A stretch of DNA of 64,000 nt, taken from positions 782,412-846,411 of the forward strand of contig NZ_JACHOQ010000001.1 in NCBI RefSeq assembly GCF_014199955.1, given 5' to 3'. The position numbers were made by a program, and so were the translations under genes. Positions 18,215-26,169 of this stretch are shown piece after piece; positions within the stretch are counted from its first letter, which is position 1; the number at the start of each line of letters is the position of its first letter. The DNA is from Brevundimonas aurantiaca. GTDB lineage: Bacteria > Pseudomonadota > Alphaproteobacteria > Caulobacterales > Caulobacteraceae. Under the pieces are notes generated by a model. That model was given only the letters and a program-made list of their open reading frames with translations, ran no database searches and was not told the DNA's origin.

Positions 18215-18321
18215 CGTCATCCTCGGGCTTGACCCGAGGACCGGGCGCGGGGCGGTCTGTGCTTCGCCCGTTCGCACCAGCGGCGGATCATCTGATCCTC
18301 GGGTCAAGCCCGAGGATGACG
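18215..18321. repeat. family C intergenic inverted repeat, copy 2
   Basis: Arms CGTCATCCTCGGGCTTGACC and its reverse complement, 18215-18321. The right arm overlaps the 3' end of the DUF1295 gene and encodes its last residues (RHPRA, stop) on the minus strand. Confidence 0.9.
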
Positions 18322-19116
18322 GGAGGGCGGCCACGGCACAAACGCACTCGTCCGCTTCACATAGTCCGCATAGCCCGGCCGCGACCGGTTGATCGCCTTT
18401 TCGGTAATCCCGATCCCCGACCAGCGCGTCAGGGTGAAGGTCAGGAAGATCGGCCCGGCGATGGACCACAGGCCCACGCCCGTCTCGGCCGCGATCAGCC
18501 ACAGCCCCCACCAGACGCAGGCGTCGCCGAAATAGTTCGGATGGCGCGTATAGCGCCACAGGCCGGTGTCCAGCACCTTGCCCTTATTGGCCGGATCGCT
18601 TCTGAAGGCCGCCAGCTGGGCGTCGCCCGTGCTTTCGATGACGATCCCCGCCAGGGCCAGCCCCGCCCCGATCAGGGCGAGCCCCCCCGCCGCCGGCGCG
18701 TCGGCGACCTGGCCCAGCTGCACCGGCAGGGCCGTCAGCCAGGCCAGAAAGGCCTGGGGCAGAAAGACGAACAGCAGGGCCGTCTTGGCGAAGGACCAGC
18801 CCTTGTTCCGTTCCTGATCCTCGACGATCTGCACATAGCGGCCGTCCGCCCCGCTGGCCCGCCACCGCCCGAACAGATGCAGCCCCAGCCGCAGCGCCCA
18901 GACTGCGCAGATCACGACCAGCAGGGTCTTGCGCGTCGGATCGCCGTCGGTCCGCGGCAGGGTGACCAGGGCCAGCAGCAACATGCCCAAGGGCCAAACC
19001 GCATCGACGAAACTGACGTCCTTCAGCCTCAGAGCGACCAGCCATAGCCCCAGCATCACGGCGACGATCAGGACCAGGTTCTGGGCCAGGAGGATGAGGA
19101 CGTCGGTCAGGGTCAT
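18304..19116 (-). CDS. DUF1295 membrane protein (steroid-reductase/ICMT-like fold)
   Basis: A 270-residue integral membrane protein with about six or seven hydrophobic segments. The C-terminal half has the DUF1295 signature: GDAQLAAFR, TGLWRYTRHPNYFGDACVWWG and a final helix with YADYVKRTSAFVPW, which is related to the 5-alpha-reductase and isoprenylcysteine methyltransferase folds. The substrate is unknown. The terminal residues RHPRA and the stop are supplied by a family C repeat, so the ancestral C-terminus may have been different. Confidence 0.88.
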   Translation of the reverse strand: MTLTDVLILLAQNLVLIVAVMLGLWLVALRLKDVSFVDAVWPLGMLLLALVTLPRTDGDPTRKTLLVVICAVWALRLGLHLFGRWRASGADGRYVQIVEDQERNKGWSFAKTALLFVFLPQAFLAWLTALPVQLGQVADAPAAGGLALIGAGLALAGIVIESTGDAQLAAFRSDPANKGKVLDTGLWRYTRHPNYFGDACVWWGLWLIAAETGVGLWSIAGPIFLTFTLTRWSGIGITEKAINRSRPGYADYVKRTSAFVPWPPSRHPRA

Positions 19117-19155
19117 ACGGCCGATACGTGTCGCCGCGCGCCCTGGATGCGCGTC

Positions 19156-19737
19156 CTAGACGGATTCAACCACCGTCAGCTCCGGCCAACGCCCCCGCGC
19201 ACTCTCGATGGTCCTGGCCCAGCCCTTGGCGGCCGGCCGGTTCGGATTCGGCCGCACGACCATGGCGAACACGTCCTCCAGCCCGAAAGGCGCCGCCACG
19301 GTGATCGCATCGTCCGCCTCCAGCCGCACCCCGACGGCGAAGGTCGGGGCCACGAACCGGCCCAGGGCTTCGTCGGTCGAGCCGAGCGGTTCATAGGGTT
19401 CCCCGAACCGGTTTTCGAACCACAGATGCACCCGCGCCTGGTTGCGCACCTCCACCTGGCTGCGGAAGGGCTCGTCAAAGGCGGCGGCGACCCGTTTGAT
19501 CACCCCGTCCTCGGCCTCGTAGGACAGGTCCGATCCGTCGAAATAGGCCAGGTCGTAATCCTTGATCCCATACCCCGCCGGCCGCCCCGTCCTGGCGTTC
19601 CACACCGCCTGATAGACGCCGCCCGACACCAGCCGCCAGTCGGGCAGGCCCAGGTCCCGCACCGTCCGCAAGACGTGCATCAGGCCGGGATCGGCGCGGA
19701 CGATGTCGATCAGCTTCTGGCTCAGGGGGTCGTTCAT
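19156..19737 (-). CDS. nucleotidyltransferase family protein (DUF925-like)
   Basis: A 193-residue cytoplasmic protein. It has the pattern LVSGGVYQAVWNA followed by GIKDYDLAYFDGSD, where the Asp pair is the metal-binding hG...DxD core of minimal nucleotidyltransferases, and a later VEVRNQARVHLWFENRFG typical of DUF925 proteins. The substrate is unknown. The gene is monocistronic, separated by 39 bases from the DUF1295 gene downstream. Confidence 0.82.
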   Translation of the reverse strand: MNDPLSQKLIDIVRADPGLMHVLRTVRDLGLPDWRLVSGGVYQAVWNARTGRPAGYGIKDYDLAYFDGSDLSYEAEDGVIKRVAAAFDEPFRSQVEVRNQARVHLWFENRFGEPYEPLGSTDEALGRFVAPTFAVGVRLEADDAITVAAPFGLEDVFAMVVRPNPNRPAAKGWARTIESARGRWPELTVVESV

Positions 19738-20062
19738 CCGCCTCCCTTACCCTTCCCGTCCGATCAAGGGGAGACGCCGTCCGCCTTCATCCCCAGATGC
19801 GCGCCGGTCGCCGTTACGCCCGCATCGTCCGAAAGGAGTTCTCGCCCCATCAAGGGCTTGGAGCGCCCGCCTGCGAAATACCCGGCGCCCGTCCCGACGG
19901 CCCTATACTGGCGCCCCCGGTCTTTGACATCGCAACGCGCGCAGAGCGCGCCCCCGCCGGACAGTCCGATCGGAGTTCGACCGTTTTCTCTGCGAAAACA
20001 AAGCCCGTCGGACAGATCGGACACATCGGACACCTTTTTTCGGTGTCCGACGGACCGCCGCC
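19738..20062. other. gene-free interval before thiD
   Basis: I found no convincing gene in these 325 bases. The only clear element is the family D motif block at 20008-20050. Open frames here are short and have no family resemblance. Confidence 0.6.
20008..20050 (-). repeat. family D (TGTCCGAT)n motif block, copy 1
   Basis: Read on the minus strand it gives CGAAAAAAGG then TGTCCGAT-GTGTCCGAT-CTGTCC, an 8-9 base iterated motif after an A run. On the plus strand TCGGACACC (20026-20034) and GGTGTCCGA (20042-20050) form a hairpin around T6C. It lies just after the thiD stop and could also work as a thiD terminator. Confidence 0.75.
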
Positions 20063-20848
20063 TCAGCCCCGCACGGGCCAGCCGTGATCCAGCGGCCCGT
20101 GTCCGCCGCCGAGACCCGGCGCCCGCCGGATCGCCTCGCCGACATAGGCCCAGGCTTCGGCGACCGCGACCTCCAGCGGCCGCCCCAGGGCCAGACCCGC
20201 CGCGCACGCGCTGGCCAGGGTGCAGCCGGTGCCGTGGGTGTGGCGGGTGTCGATCCGCTCGGCCTCCAGCACCGTCTCCCCATCGGCCGTCATCAAGAGG
20301 TCGATCACCGTCGGCCCGTCCACATGGCCGCCCTTCATCAGCACGGCCTTGGCGCCCAGTTTCAGCAGGGCCTCGCCCGCCCGCCTCTGGCCGTCGATGT
20401 CGCGCACCTCAAGCCCGGTCAGGGCCTCGGCCTCGGGCGCATTGGGGGTCAGAAGGGCCGCGCGCGGGATCATCAGGCTCCGAACCGCCTCCACCGCCGC
20501 ATTGGGCAGCAGGGGATGGCCGCCCTTGGCCACCATGACCGGATCGACCACGGCAGGGGCCTTGGCTTCGTCCAGCAGGGCCGCCACCGTCTCGACCACC
20601 TCCACCGAGCCCAGCATGCCGGTCTTGACCGCATCGGTCCCGATGTCCTCCAGCACCGCCCGCGCCTGGGCCGTGATGACTTCCAGCGGCAGGGGATGGA
20701 CGCCGTGAACCCCCAGGGTGTTCTGGACCGTGATCGCCGTGATCGCCGTGGCGGCGAACCCGCCCATCATCGTCACCGCCTTGATGTCGGCCTGGACCCC
20801 CGCGCCCCCGCCGCTGTCCGACCCCGCCAGGATCAGGACCCGTCCCAT
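20063..20848 (-). CDS. thiD: hydroxymethylpyrimidine/phosphomethylpyrimidine kinase, ThiD
   Basis: A 261-residue ribokinase-fold enzyme that phosphorylates HMP and HMP-P for thiamine synthesis. Family blocks are LILAGSDSGGGAGVQADIK, TAITVQNTLGVHGVH, DPVMVAKGG, LLTPNAPEAEAL, LMKGGH and the anion-hole/catalytic HTHGTGCTLASA. The open frame extends to 21217, but the Met at 20848 begins the conserved protein. The sugE-type gene lies upstream on the same strand. Confidence 0.95.
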   Translation of the reverse strand: MGRVLILAGSDSGGGAGVQADIKAVTMMGGFAATAITAITVQNTLGVHGVHPLPLEVITAQARAVLEDIGTDAVKTGMLGSVEVVETVAALLDEAKAPAVVDPVMVAKGGHPLLPNAAVEAVRSLMIPRAALLTPNAPEAEALTGLEVRDIDGQRRAGEALLKLGAKAVLMKGGHVDGPTVIDLLMTADGETVLEAERIDTRHTHGTGCTLASACAAGLALGRPLEVAVAEAWAYVGEAIRRAPGLGGGHGPLDHGWPVRG

Positions 20849-20901
20849 TTTTCTTTCGCTACCGCCGCCCGCGCGGCCGGCGTCTGCTTGAGCGAGGCTC
20901 A

Positions 20902-21243
20902 TCAGTGCGCCCCCGAGAACAGCTTTAAGCCCACGATCCCGGCCACGATCAGCAGGATGCACACCGCCCGCACCGCCGTCGCCGGCTCGCCGTATACGAC
21001 GATCCCCACCAGGGCCGCGCCCACCGCCCCGATCCCCGTCCAGATCGCATAGGCCGTGCCGATCGGCAGCCTCTGGGTCGCCACCCACAGCAGGATCATG
21101 CTGGCCGCCAGGGCGATCAGCACCCCCAGCGAGGTCAGCGGCCTTTGCAGGCTGACGTTCTTGAGGCCGGACGCCCACAGCACTTCCAGCAGGCCGGCGA
21201 CGACCAGCGTCGCCCACGGATTGATCGACATCACCCAGGACAT
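20902..21243 (-). CDS. small multidrug resistance family exporter, SugE/Gdx type
   Basis: A 113-residue four-helix membrane protein. The first helix has AGLLEVLWASGLK with the essential Glu of SMR transporters, and the LPIGTAYAIWTGIGAVG block follows. The Trp-Ala-x-Gly-Leu-Lys context favours the Gdx (SugE) guanidinium-exporter subgroup over EmrE. It functions as an antiparallel dimer in the inner membrane. It begins at 21243; a second Met four codons later is equally possible. Confidence 0.9.
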   Translation of the reverse strand: MSWVMSINPWATLVVAGLLEVLWASGLKNVSLQRPLTSLGVLIALAASMILLWVATQRLPIGTAYAIWTGIGAVGAALVGIVVYGEPATAVRAVCILLIVAGIVGLKLFSGAH

Positions 21244-21283
21244 GGGGACCAGATGGCGCAGGCCGTCGCCGGGGGCAAGCGTG

Positions 21284-22087
21284 TCACTCCGCCGCCGCCA
21301 CCGCCGCCTGAAGCTTCAGCGCCTGAACCGTCTCGCGCACGTCATGGACCCGCACCATCCGCGCCCCGCGCCGCGCCCCCTCAAGCGCCAGGGCCAGCGA
21401 GCCGCCCAGCCGGTCCGTCGCCTCCACCGCCGTCGCATCCACCGCCTGGATCGTCCGCTTGCGGCTGGCGGCGTAAAGCACTGGAAAGCCCAGCCCGACC
21501 AGTTCGCCCAGCCGCGCCGTCAGGGCCATATTGTGCGCCGGGGTCTTGCCGAAGCCGATCCCCGGATCCAGCCAGATCCGCTCGCGCGCCACCCCCCCCG
21601 CCGTCGCCGCCTCGGCCCGGCCCAGCAGATAGGCCCGGACCTCGGCGACCACGTCCTCATACTGGGGATCGGCCTGCATGGTCCGGGGTTCGCCCCTCAT
21701 GTGCATCAGCACCACCTCGCACCCCAGCTCGGCCGCGACGGCTGCGCTGTCCGGCGCATGGCTCAGGGCGGTCACGTCGTTCCACATCGTCGCCCCGGCG
21801 GCGACGGCGGCCCGAGCCACGGCCGGCTTCATCGTATCGACGCTGATCGGGCCGCCCCAGCGAGCGCGAACGGCCTCGATCACCGGAACGACCCGGTCGA
21901 TCTCCTGGGCCTCGCTGACCGGCTCGGCGCCCGGCCGGGTGCTCTCGCCCCCGACGTCCAGCACCTCGGCCCCCTGCTCGACCAGCCGCATCGCCTGGTC
22001 CGCCGCCGCCTCGGTCGACGCCCATCGCCCCCCGTCCGAGAAGCTGTCGGGCGTGACGTTGACGATGCCCATGACCTTGACCGTCAC
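21284..22087 (-). CDS. folP: dihydropteroate synthase, FolP
   Basis: A 267-residue TIM barrel joining p-aminobenzoate to the pterin diphosphate. All family blocks are present: [54 protein letters not shown] and the terminal RVHDVRETVQAL. The start is a GTG overlapping the stop of the upstream regulator gene (GTGA), indicating coupling. This enzyme is the sulfonamide target. folE for an earlier pterin step lies at 30.6 kb. Confidence 0.95.
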   Translation of the reverse strand: MTVKVMGIVNVTPDSFSDGGRWASTEAAADQAMRLVEQGAEVLDVGGESTRPGAEPVSEAQEIDRVVPVIEAVRARWGGPISVDTMKPAVARAAVAAGATMWNDVTALSHAPDSAAVAAELGCEVVLMHMRGEPRTMQADPQYEDVVAEVRAYLLGRAEAATAGGVARERIWLDPGIGFGKTPAHNMALTARLGELVGLGFPVLYAASRKRTIQAVDATAVEATDRLGGSLALALEGARRGARMVRVHDVRETVQALKLQAAVAAAE

Positions 22088-22386
22088 GCCTTCCTCCCGA
22101 TCAGTCCGCCCAGAGCCTCCAGATAGGCGTCGAAGGCCTTGCGCCCTTCAAGCGTGATCGCCGCCCGCGTCAGGGGCTTGTTGTTCACGAAGCTCTTGGA
22201 GATGGCGACATAGCCCGCCTCCTCCAGCTTCTTCAGATGCACCGACAGATTGCCCTGGGTCGCCTCCAGCACCGTCTTCAGCTCGGTGAAGTCGGCGGCC
22301 TCGACGTCGGCCAGATAGACCATGATCCCCAGCCGCATCCGGCCGTGGATGACCTCGTCGATTCGCCCCAGGTCGTTCAGCCCCAT
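22084..22386 (-). CDS. winged-helix regulator, MarR/ArsR-like (HTH_34 type)
   Basis: A 100-residue single-domain winged helix. IHGRMRLGIMVYLADV is followed by the recognition region DFTELKTVLEATQGNLSVHLKKLEEAGYVA and the wing KSFVNNKPLTRAAITLEGRKAF. Such proteins are commonly paired with a small membrane protein, as here with the 216-residue gene three bases upstream. It overlaps folP by four bases. Targets are unknown; autoregulation is likely. Confidence 0.88.
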   Translation of the reverse strand: MGLNDLGRIDEVIHGRMRLGIMVYLADVEAADFTELKTVLEATQGNLSVHLKKLEEAGYVAISKSFVNNKPLTRAAITLEGRKAFDAYLEALGGLIGRKA

Positions 22387-22389
22387 GGG

Positions 22390-23040
22390 TCAGGCGGCGT
22401 CCGCAGCCGGGCGGGCCTTCAAGGCTTCGCGGGTGATGATCCAGCCTGGCCCGGCGAACAGCAGGAACAGAGCCGCCGTCGCGACGAGCAGATAGGCCAG
22501 GGGCTCGCGGACCAACAGCCCCAGGGCCACCGCCGTCGCCCATCCCCCGATCGACGCCGCCAGCATCCAGCCCTTCTTCTTCAGCGCCCAGGCCACATAC
22601 CAGGCGGCCGACTGGAGCGCGAAGATCATCGCCGGATAATAGAGCCAGACGGCGAAGTCCTGGTCTCGCGCCGAGCCGAAGCCGAAGACGATGACGATGG
22701 CCAGATTGGCCATGCCCGCCCCGCTGAAGGCGGCGTTCAGGGTGCGGGTGACGACGGGGCTGGCCTTGGGCCGCTTGCGGTCCTCCCGGATGGCCCAGGC
22801 CATCACCAGCAGGAAGGCGACGGTCACGCCTGTGACGAAGGCCAGGCTGATCGGCCCGGGCCAGCGGATCACCCCCGCCGCCTGTCCGAGGTGAAACAGG
22901 CACTGCAGCCCGTACAGCAGGCCGCCAGCCAGATAGAGGACGCCCATGGTCAGTGTGGCTCTCGGATCGCCCCCGCCCTGGACGATCGATCGAAGGAAGG
23001 CCAGGTCGGCCTCGGGCGAGCTGCGGGACGTGTCGTTCAT
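22390..23040 (-). CDS. hypothetical multi-pass membrane protein
   Basis: A 216-residue protein with about six hydrophobic segments (for example GVLYLAGGLLYGLQCLF, ISLAFVTGVTVAFLLVMAW, LAYLLVATAALFLLF) and a short cytoplasmic N-terminus. It ends three bases before the winged-helix gene starts, so the two are probably co-transcribed, and the pair may form a sensor-regulator unit. I do not recognise a family with known function. Confidence 0.8.
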   Translation of the reverse strand: MNDTSRSSPEADLAFLRSIVQGGGDPRATLTMGVLYLAGGLLYGLQCLFHLGQAAGVIRWPGPISLAFVTGVTVAFLLVMAWAIREDRKRPKASPVVTRTLNAAFSGAGMANLAIVIVFGFGSARDQDFAVWLYYPAMIFALQSAAWYVAWALKKKGWMLAASIGGWATAVALGLLVREPLAYLLVATAALFLLFAGPGWIITREALKARPAADAA

Positions 23041-23100
23041 CGATGATTCCTCTGCGGCTTGCGCGTCCTTCGGATGGACGCGGCGACGGGGGTTGGCAAG

Positions 23101-24321
23101 CTATTCGGCGGGCGACGGGGCTGAGGCGGCCGGGCGACGCCGCCACGGAACCCGGCGGCCGTTCAGCCAGCGGCCCATGAAGCTGTGGCGGATCAGCAGC
23201 TCATAGCCGGCGATCGACGCCGCCAGCGCCCCGCCGACGATCAAGGCCAGTTTGACCGGCCAGGCTAGGCTCCAGTCCTGCACCAGCACCTGACCGACCA
23301 TCACCAGCGGCAGATGGACGATGTAGATCCAATAGGCCGCATCGGCGAGATAGCGCCGCACCGCGCTGTGGCCCGAGCAGAACCGAACGGCCACGGCGAC
23401 CGCCGCCAGGCTGGAGGCGTAGACGGCGACCCCGAAGGCGCCCGCCGCCGCCGCCTTGATCGCCGGATCGGTGATAGGCTCCAACCTGGGATTGGGACCG
23501 CCCGCCAGAGCCAGGGCCGTCGCGCCTGCCGCCAGGGCGAGGCCGAGATGAAGCGGCCACCGCGCCGCGATCCGCTCGAGCAGGTCGCGGCGCCGGTCCA
23601 GCAGGGCGCCCAGGCCGAAGGCCAGTCCGAACCCGACCAGGGCCGGGGTGTTGGGGATCAGGCCCGCGTCGGGCGTCGGCACGCCGAAGAAGGCGACCCA
23701 GTTCGGATGCAGCCACAGGGCCAGGGCCAGGGGCGCGCCCAGGACGACGGCGCCGCCCGGCTGAACCAGCAACGCCGTCGCGCGATCCACCACCGCCCGC
23801 CCCCAGCCGCCCTGCCGGTCCAGGGCCGCGAACGGCGCCCGCACGACGACTAGGCCGACATAGAAGATCAGCAGGACCCACAGGAACCACAGATGGGTCA
23901 ACGGCAGATTGGTCCAGTCATAGGTCGGAGGCGGCGGCGCATCGGCCGCCGTCATGCCTTGCAGGCCCGCATTCCAGATCAGGACCGCGACAATGGCCGC
24001 CAGCGACGGCCCCCAGAAGACCGCCAGCGGTCCCGCAATCCGCGCCAGCCGGTTGATCCCGAACCGCACCAGCCCCCGCCGCGCCAGCATCATATGGGCG
24101 AACAGACCCGCAATCAGAAAGAAGGTCGCCATCCGAAACAGGTGAATGGCGAAGAAAAGGCCGCTGGCCCAGACCGACCGCTGATCGTCGGCCACCACCC
24201 AGATCGGCGTCGGAAAGAAGGCCATGGCGCCGTGGAGCACCAAACCCAGGAGCAGGGCGGCGCCCCGTAGGGCGTCCAGGCCGTGAAGGCGCTCGCCCGT
24301 CTTGATGTCGTCTGCGGCCAT
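23101..24321 (-). CDS. acyltransferase family 3 membrane protein (OpgC-like)
   Basis: A 406-residue integral membrane O-acyltransferase. It begins ERLHGLDALRGAALLLGLVLHGAMAFF, where the R and H are the family active-site residues, and ends with AYWIYIVHLPLVMVGQ, the second hallmark. About ten transmembrane helices lie between. The closest resemblance is to MdoC/OpgC-type succinyl or acetyl transferases, but the acceptor is unknown. The start at 24321 has a GGAGACGAGG ribosome site; the frame extends to 24375 without one. Confidence 0.88.
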   Translation of the reverse strand: MAADDIKTGERLHGLDALRGAALLLGLVLHGAMAFFPTPIWVVADDQRSVWASGLFFAIHLFRMATFFLIAGLFAHMMLARRGLVRFGINRLARIAGPLAVFWGPSLAAIVAVLIWNAGLQGMTAADAPPPPTYDWTNLPLTHLWFLWVLLIFYVGLVVVRAPFAALDRQGGWGRAVVDRATALLVQPGGAVVLGAPLALALWLHPNWVAFFGVPTPDAGLIPNTPALVGFGLAFGLGALLDRRRDLLERIAARWPLHLGLALAAGATALALAGGPNPRLEPITDPAIKAAAAGAFGVAVYASSLAAVAVAVRFCSGHSAVRRYLADAAYWIYIVHLPLVMVGQVLVQDWSLAWPVKLALIVGGALAASIAGYELLIRHSFMGRWLNGRRVPWRRRPAASAPSPAE

Positions 24322-24358
24322 GATCCTCGTCTCCCTGTTCGAGAGACATATTGCACAG

Positions 24359-24384
24359 ACTTGTTTGTTTTTCAAACTTGTTCG
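24359..24384. promoter_or_regulatory. AT-rich repeat before the acyltransferase gene, possible operator
   Basis: Two near-identical ACTTGTTTG / ACTTGTTCG units (24359-24367 and 24376-24384) overlap a small palindrome GTTTG-TTTTT-CAAAC. It lies 38-63 bases upstream of the gene in otherwise GC-rich DNA, so a promoter or operator role is plausible. No regulator gene is adjacent. Confidence 0.35.
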
Positions 24385-24471
24385 CCAAAGGCCACCTCGT
24401 GGCGTTTCGACTGGGCGTTCGGGGCGACCGCCCGACCGGCGCCCTTAAGGTCGACCGCTTCGTTAGAAACG

Positions 24472-24502
24472 AAAAACGCCCGGGATCCTAAGACGCCGGG
24501 CG
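24472..24502 (-). terminator. intrinsic terminator of the cytochrome c gene
   Basis: On the minus strand CGCCCGG and CCGGGCG pair as a 7-bp stem and are followed by GTTTTTCG. It lies about 35 bases past the cytochrome c stop codon. Confidence 0.7.
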
Positions 24503-24535
24503 AAGATCGATGAGGGCGGCCCGTCGGGCGCGCGA

Positions 24536-25255
24536 TCAGCTGTTCGGCGGCGCCGGGCTGGTGGCGGCGGGCGGCGCGGCCGGGGTCGCCTGGGTGGTCG
24601 CCGGTTCGCCGACGGCGGGGGCCTCGCCCGTCGCCTCGGTGGCGGGGGCGCCCTCGGCCGGGGCGGCTTCACCCTCGGCGGGGGCGGCGGCGCCGGGCTG
24701 GCGGGCCGGATCGGGCGCGGGGATGGCGAAGCCGCTCGAGCCCTGGCTGCGCAGCCAGGCGATCAGATTGATCCGGGTCTGGGTGTCGCGGATGCCGGCG
24801 AAGGACATCTTGGTGCCGGGCACATAGCGGGCGGGGGCGGTGATGAAGCTGTTCAGCTGGTCATAGCCCCAGGTCGGCGCCTCGGCCTTGTGCTTGGCCA
24901 TGGCGTCCGAATAGGCGAAGCCGGCGCGGTGCATGACCGGGCCGCCCACCACCCCGTACAGATTCGGGCCGATGCCGTCCGCCCCGCCCTGCGTCGCGTT
25001 ATGGCAGGCCTGGCAACGGGCGAAGGCGGCCTCGCCGGCGGCCAGGTCGGCGGTCGGCAGGACCGTGCCCCAGTCCGGCGGCAGCTCGGCCTGTTCGGCG
25101 CCGGCGACCTCATCCGGCGCATCGACGAAATAGCCCATCTTTTCCGGCGGTTCGGAATGATAGATCAGGCCCGACGCCTGTTGAACGACCAGGATGACGA
25201 AGGCCGTCCCCAGAGCCGCGCCGAAAATCTTGTTCCACTTTAGATCGCCGCTCAT
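24536..25255 (-). CDS. membrane-anchored class I cytochrome c
   Basis: A 239-residue protein: an N-terminal signal anchor (WNKIFGAALGTAFVILVVQQ, residues 7-26), a class I cytochrome c domain with haem motif CQACHN (about residues 82-87) and distal Met in GTKMSFAGI, then about 55 residues of Ala/Pro/Glu/Thr-rich tail ending APPNS. It resembles CycM/c552-type electron carriers that link the bc1 complex to terminal oxidases. It is periplasmic with one membrane helix. The low-complexity tail is probably a flexible tether. The gene is divergent from kdsB. Confidence 0.92.
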   Translation of the reverse strand: MSGDLKWNKIFGAALGTAFVILVVQQASGLIYHSEPPEKMGYFVDAPDEVAGAEQAELPPDWGTVLPTADLAAGEAAFARCQACHNATQGGADGIGPNLYGVVGGPVMHRAGFAYSDAMAKHKAEAPTWGYDQLNSFITAPARYVPGTKMSFAGIRDTQTRINLIAWLRSQGSSGFAIPAPDPARQPGAAAPAEGEAAPAEGAPATEATGEAPAVGEPATTQATPAAPPAATSPAPPNS

Positions 25256-25411
25256 GCGCGTCGTCTCACCCGTCCCTAGGTTTCCCAACTTCCCCGTCTT
25301 GCGCAGAGAAGCCTTCCTTGCCGGATCACGTCTTGCACGGTAGCGCAGGGTTCGCAACCGGCGCGACGAACGCGACGGCGCCGCTCGACCAGGACAGGCC
25401 CCGCCAGACCC

Positions 25412-26149
25412 ATGAATCCTCTGATAATGATACCGGCTCGCATGGCCGCCACCCGCCTGCCGAACAAGCCCCTGGCCGACATCGGCGGCCGGCCGATGAT
25501 CGTGCGGGCCTATGAACAGGCCGCCGCCTCGGGCCTGCCCGTCGTGGTCGCCGCCGGCGATCCCGAGATCGTGGCCGTGGTCGAGGCGGCGGGCGGCCGG
25601 GCGATCCTGACCGACCCCGACCTGCCGTCCGGCTCTGACCGCATCCGGGCCGCCGTGGACGCCATAGACCCCGAGGGCGATTTCGACGCCGTGATCAACG
25701 TCCAGGGCGACATGCCCTTCGCCGATCCGGGCCTGGCGACCGCCTGCGCGGCCGTGCTGCACGGCGAGCCGGCCTGCGACATCGCCACCCTGGTCGCCGC
25801 AGAGGCCGATCCGTCGGACCGGGCCAATCCCGATGTGGTCAAGGCGGTCCTGGCCCTGAAAAGCAACGAATGGGGCGAGACCGAGCGTCAGGGCCGCGCC
25901 CTCTATTTCACCCGTTCGACCCTGTATGGCGATGCGCCGATCTGGCGTCACATCGGCGTCTACGGCTATCGCCGCGCGGCCCTGAACCGCTTCTGCGCCG
26001 CGCCCCAGTCGCCGCTGGAGAAGCGCGAGAAGCTGGAACAGCTGCGGGCGCTGGAGATGGGGATGCAGATCTGGGCCGCCGTGATCGACGAGGCGCCCCT
26101 GTCGGTCGACAATCCCGCCGACCTGGAGGCGGCGCGGGCGCTGGTCTGA
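25412..26149 (+). CDS. kdsB: 3-deoxy-manno-octulosonate cytidylyltransferase, KdsB
   Basis: A 245-residue enzyme activating Kdo as CMP-Kdo for lipopolysaccharide inner core. Motifs: IMIPARMAATRLPNKPLADIGGRPMI at the nucleotide site, NVQGDMPF, and HIGVYGYRRAAL near residue 190 (the IGLYAYR-type block of the family). It stands alone, divergent from the cytochrome gene. Confidence 0.95.
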   Translation: MNPLIMIPARMAATRLPNKPLADIGGRPMIVRAYEQAAASGLPVVVAAGDPEIVAVVEAAGGRAILTDPDLPSGSDRIRAAVDAIDPEGDFDAVINVQGDMPFADPGLATACAAVLHGEPACDIATLVAAEADPSDRANPDVVKAVLALKSNEWGETERQGRALYFTRSTLYGDAPIWRHIGVYGYRRAALNRFCAAPQSPLEKREKLEQLRALEMGMQIWAAVIDEAPLSVDNPADLEAARALV

Positions 26150-26169
26150 GGGCAGATAACGTCTCTACC

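Noticed and set aside
19764..20207. A 147-residue minus-strand open frame before thiD
   Set aside because: It overlaps the thiD 3' end in another frame, includes the family D repeat and has shadow-like composition.
20063..21217. A 384-residue extended ThiD beginning at 21217
   Set aside because: The extra N-terminus is the antisense-frame shadow of the SugE-type gene. ThiD homology begins at Met 20848.
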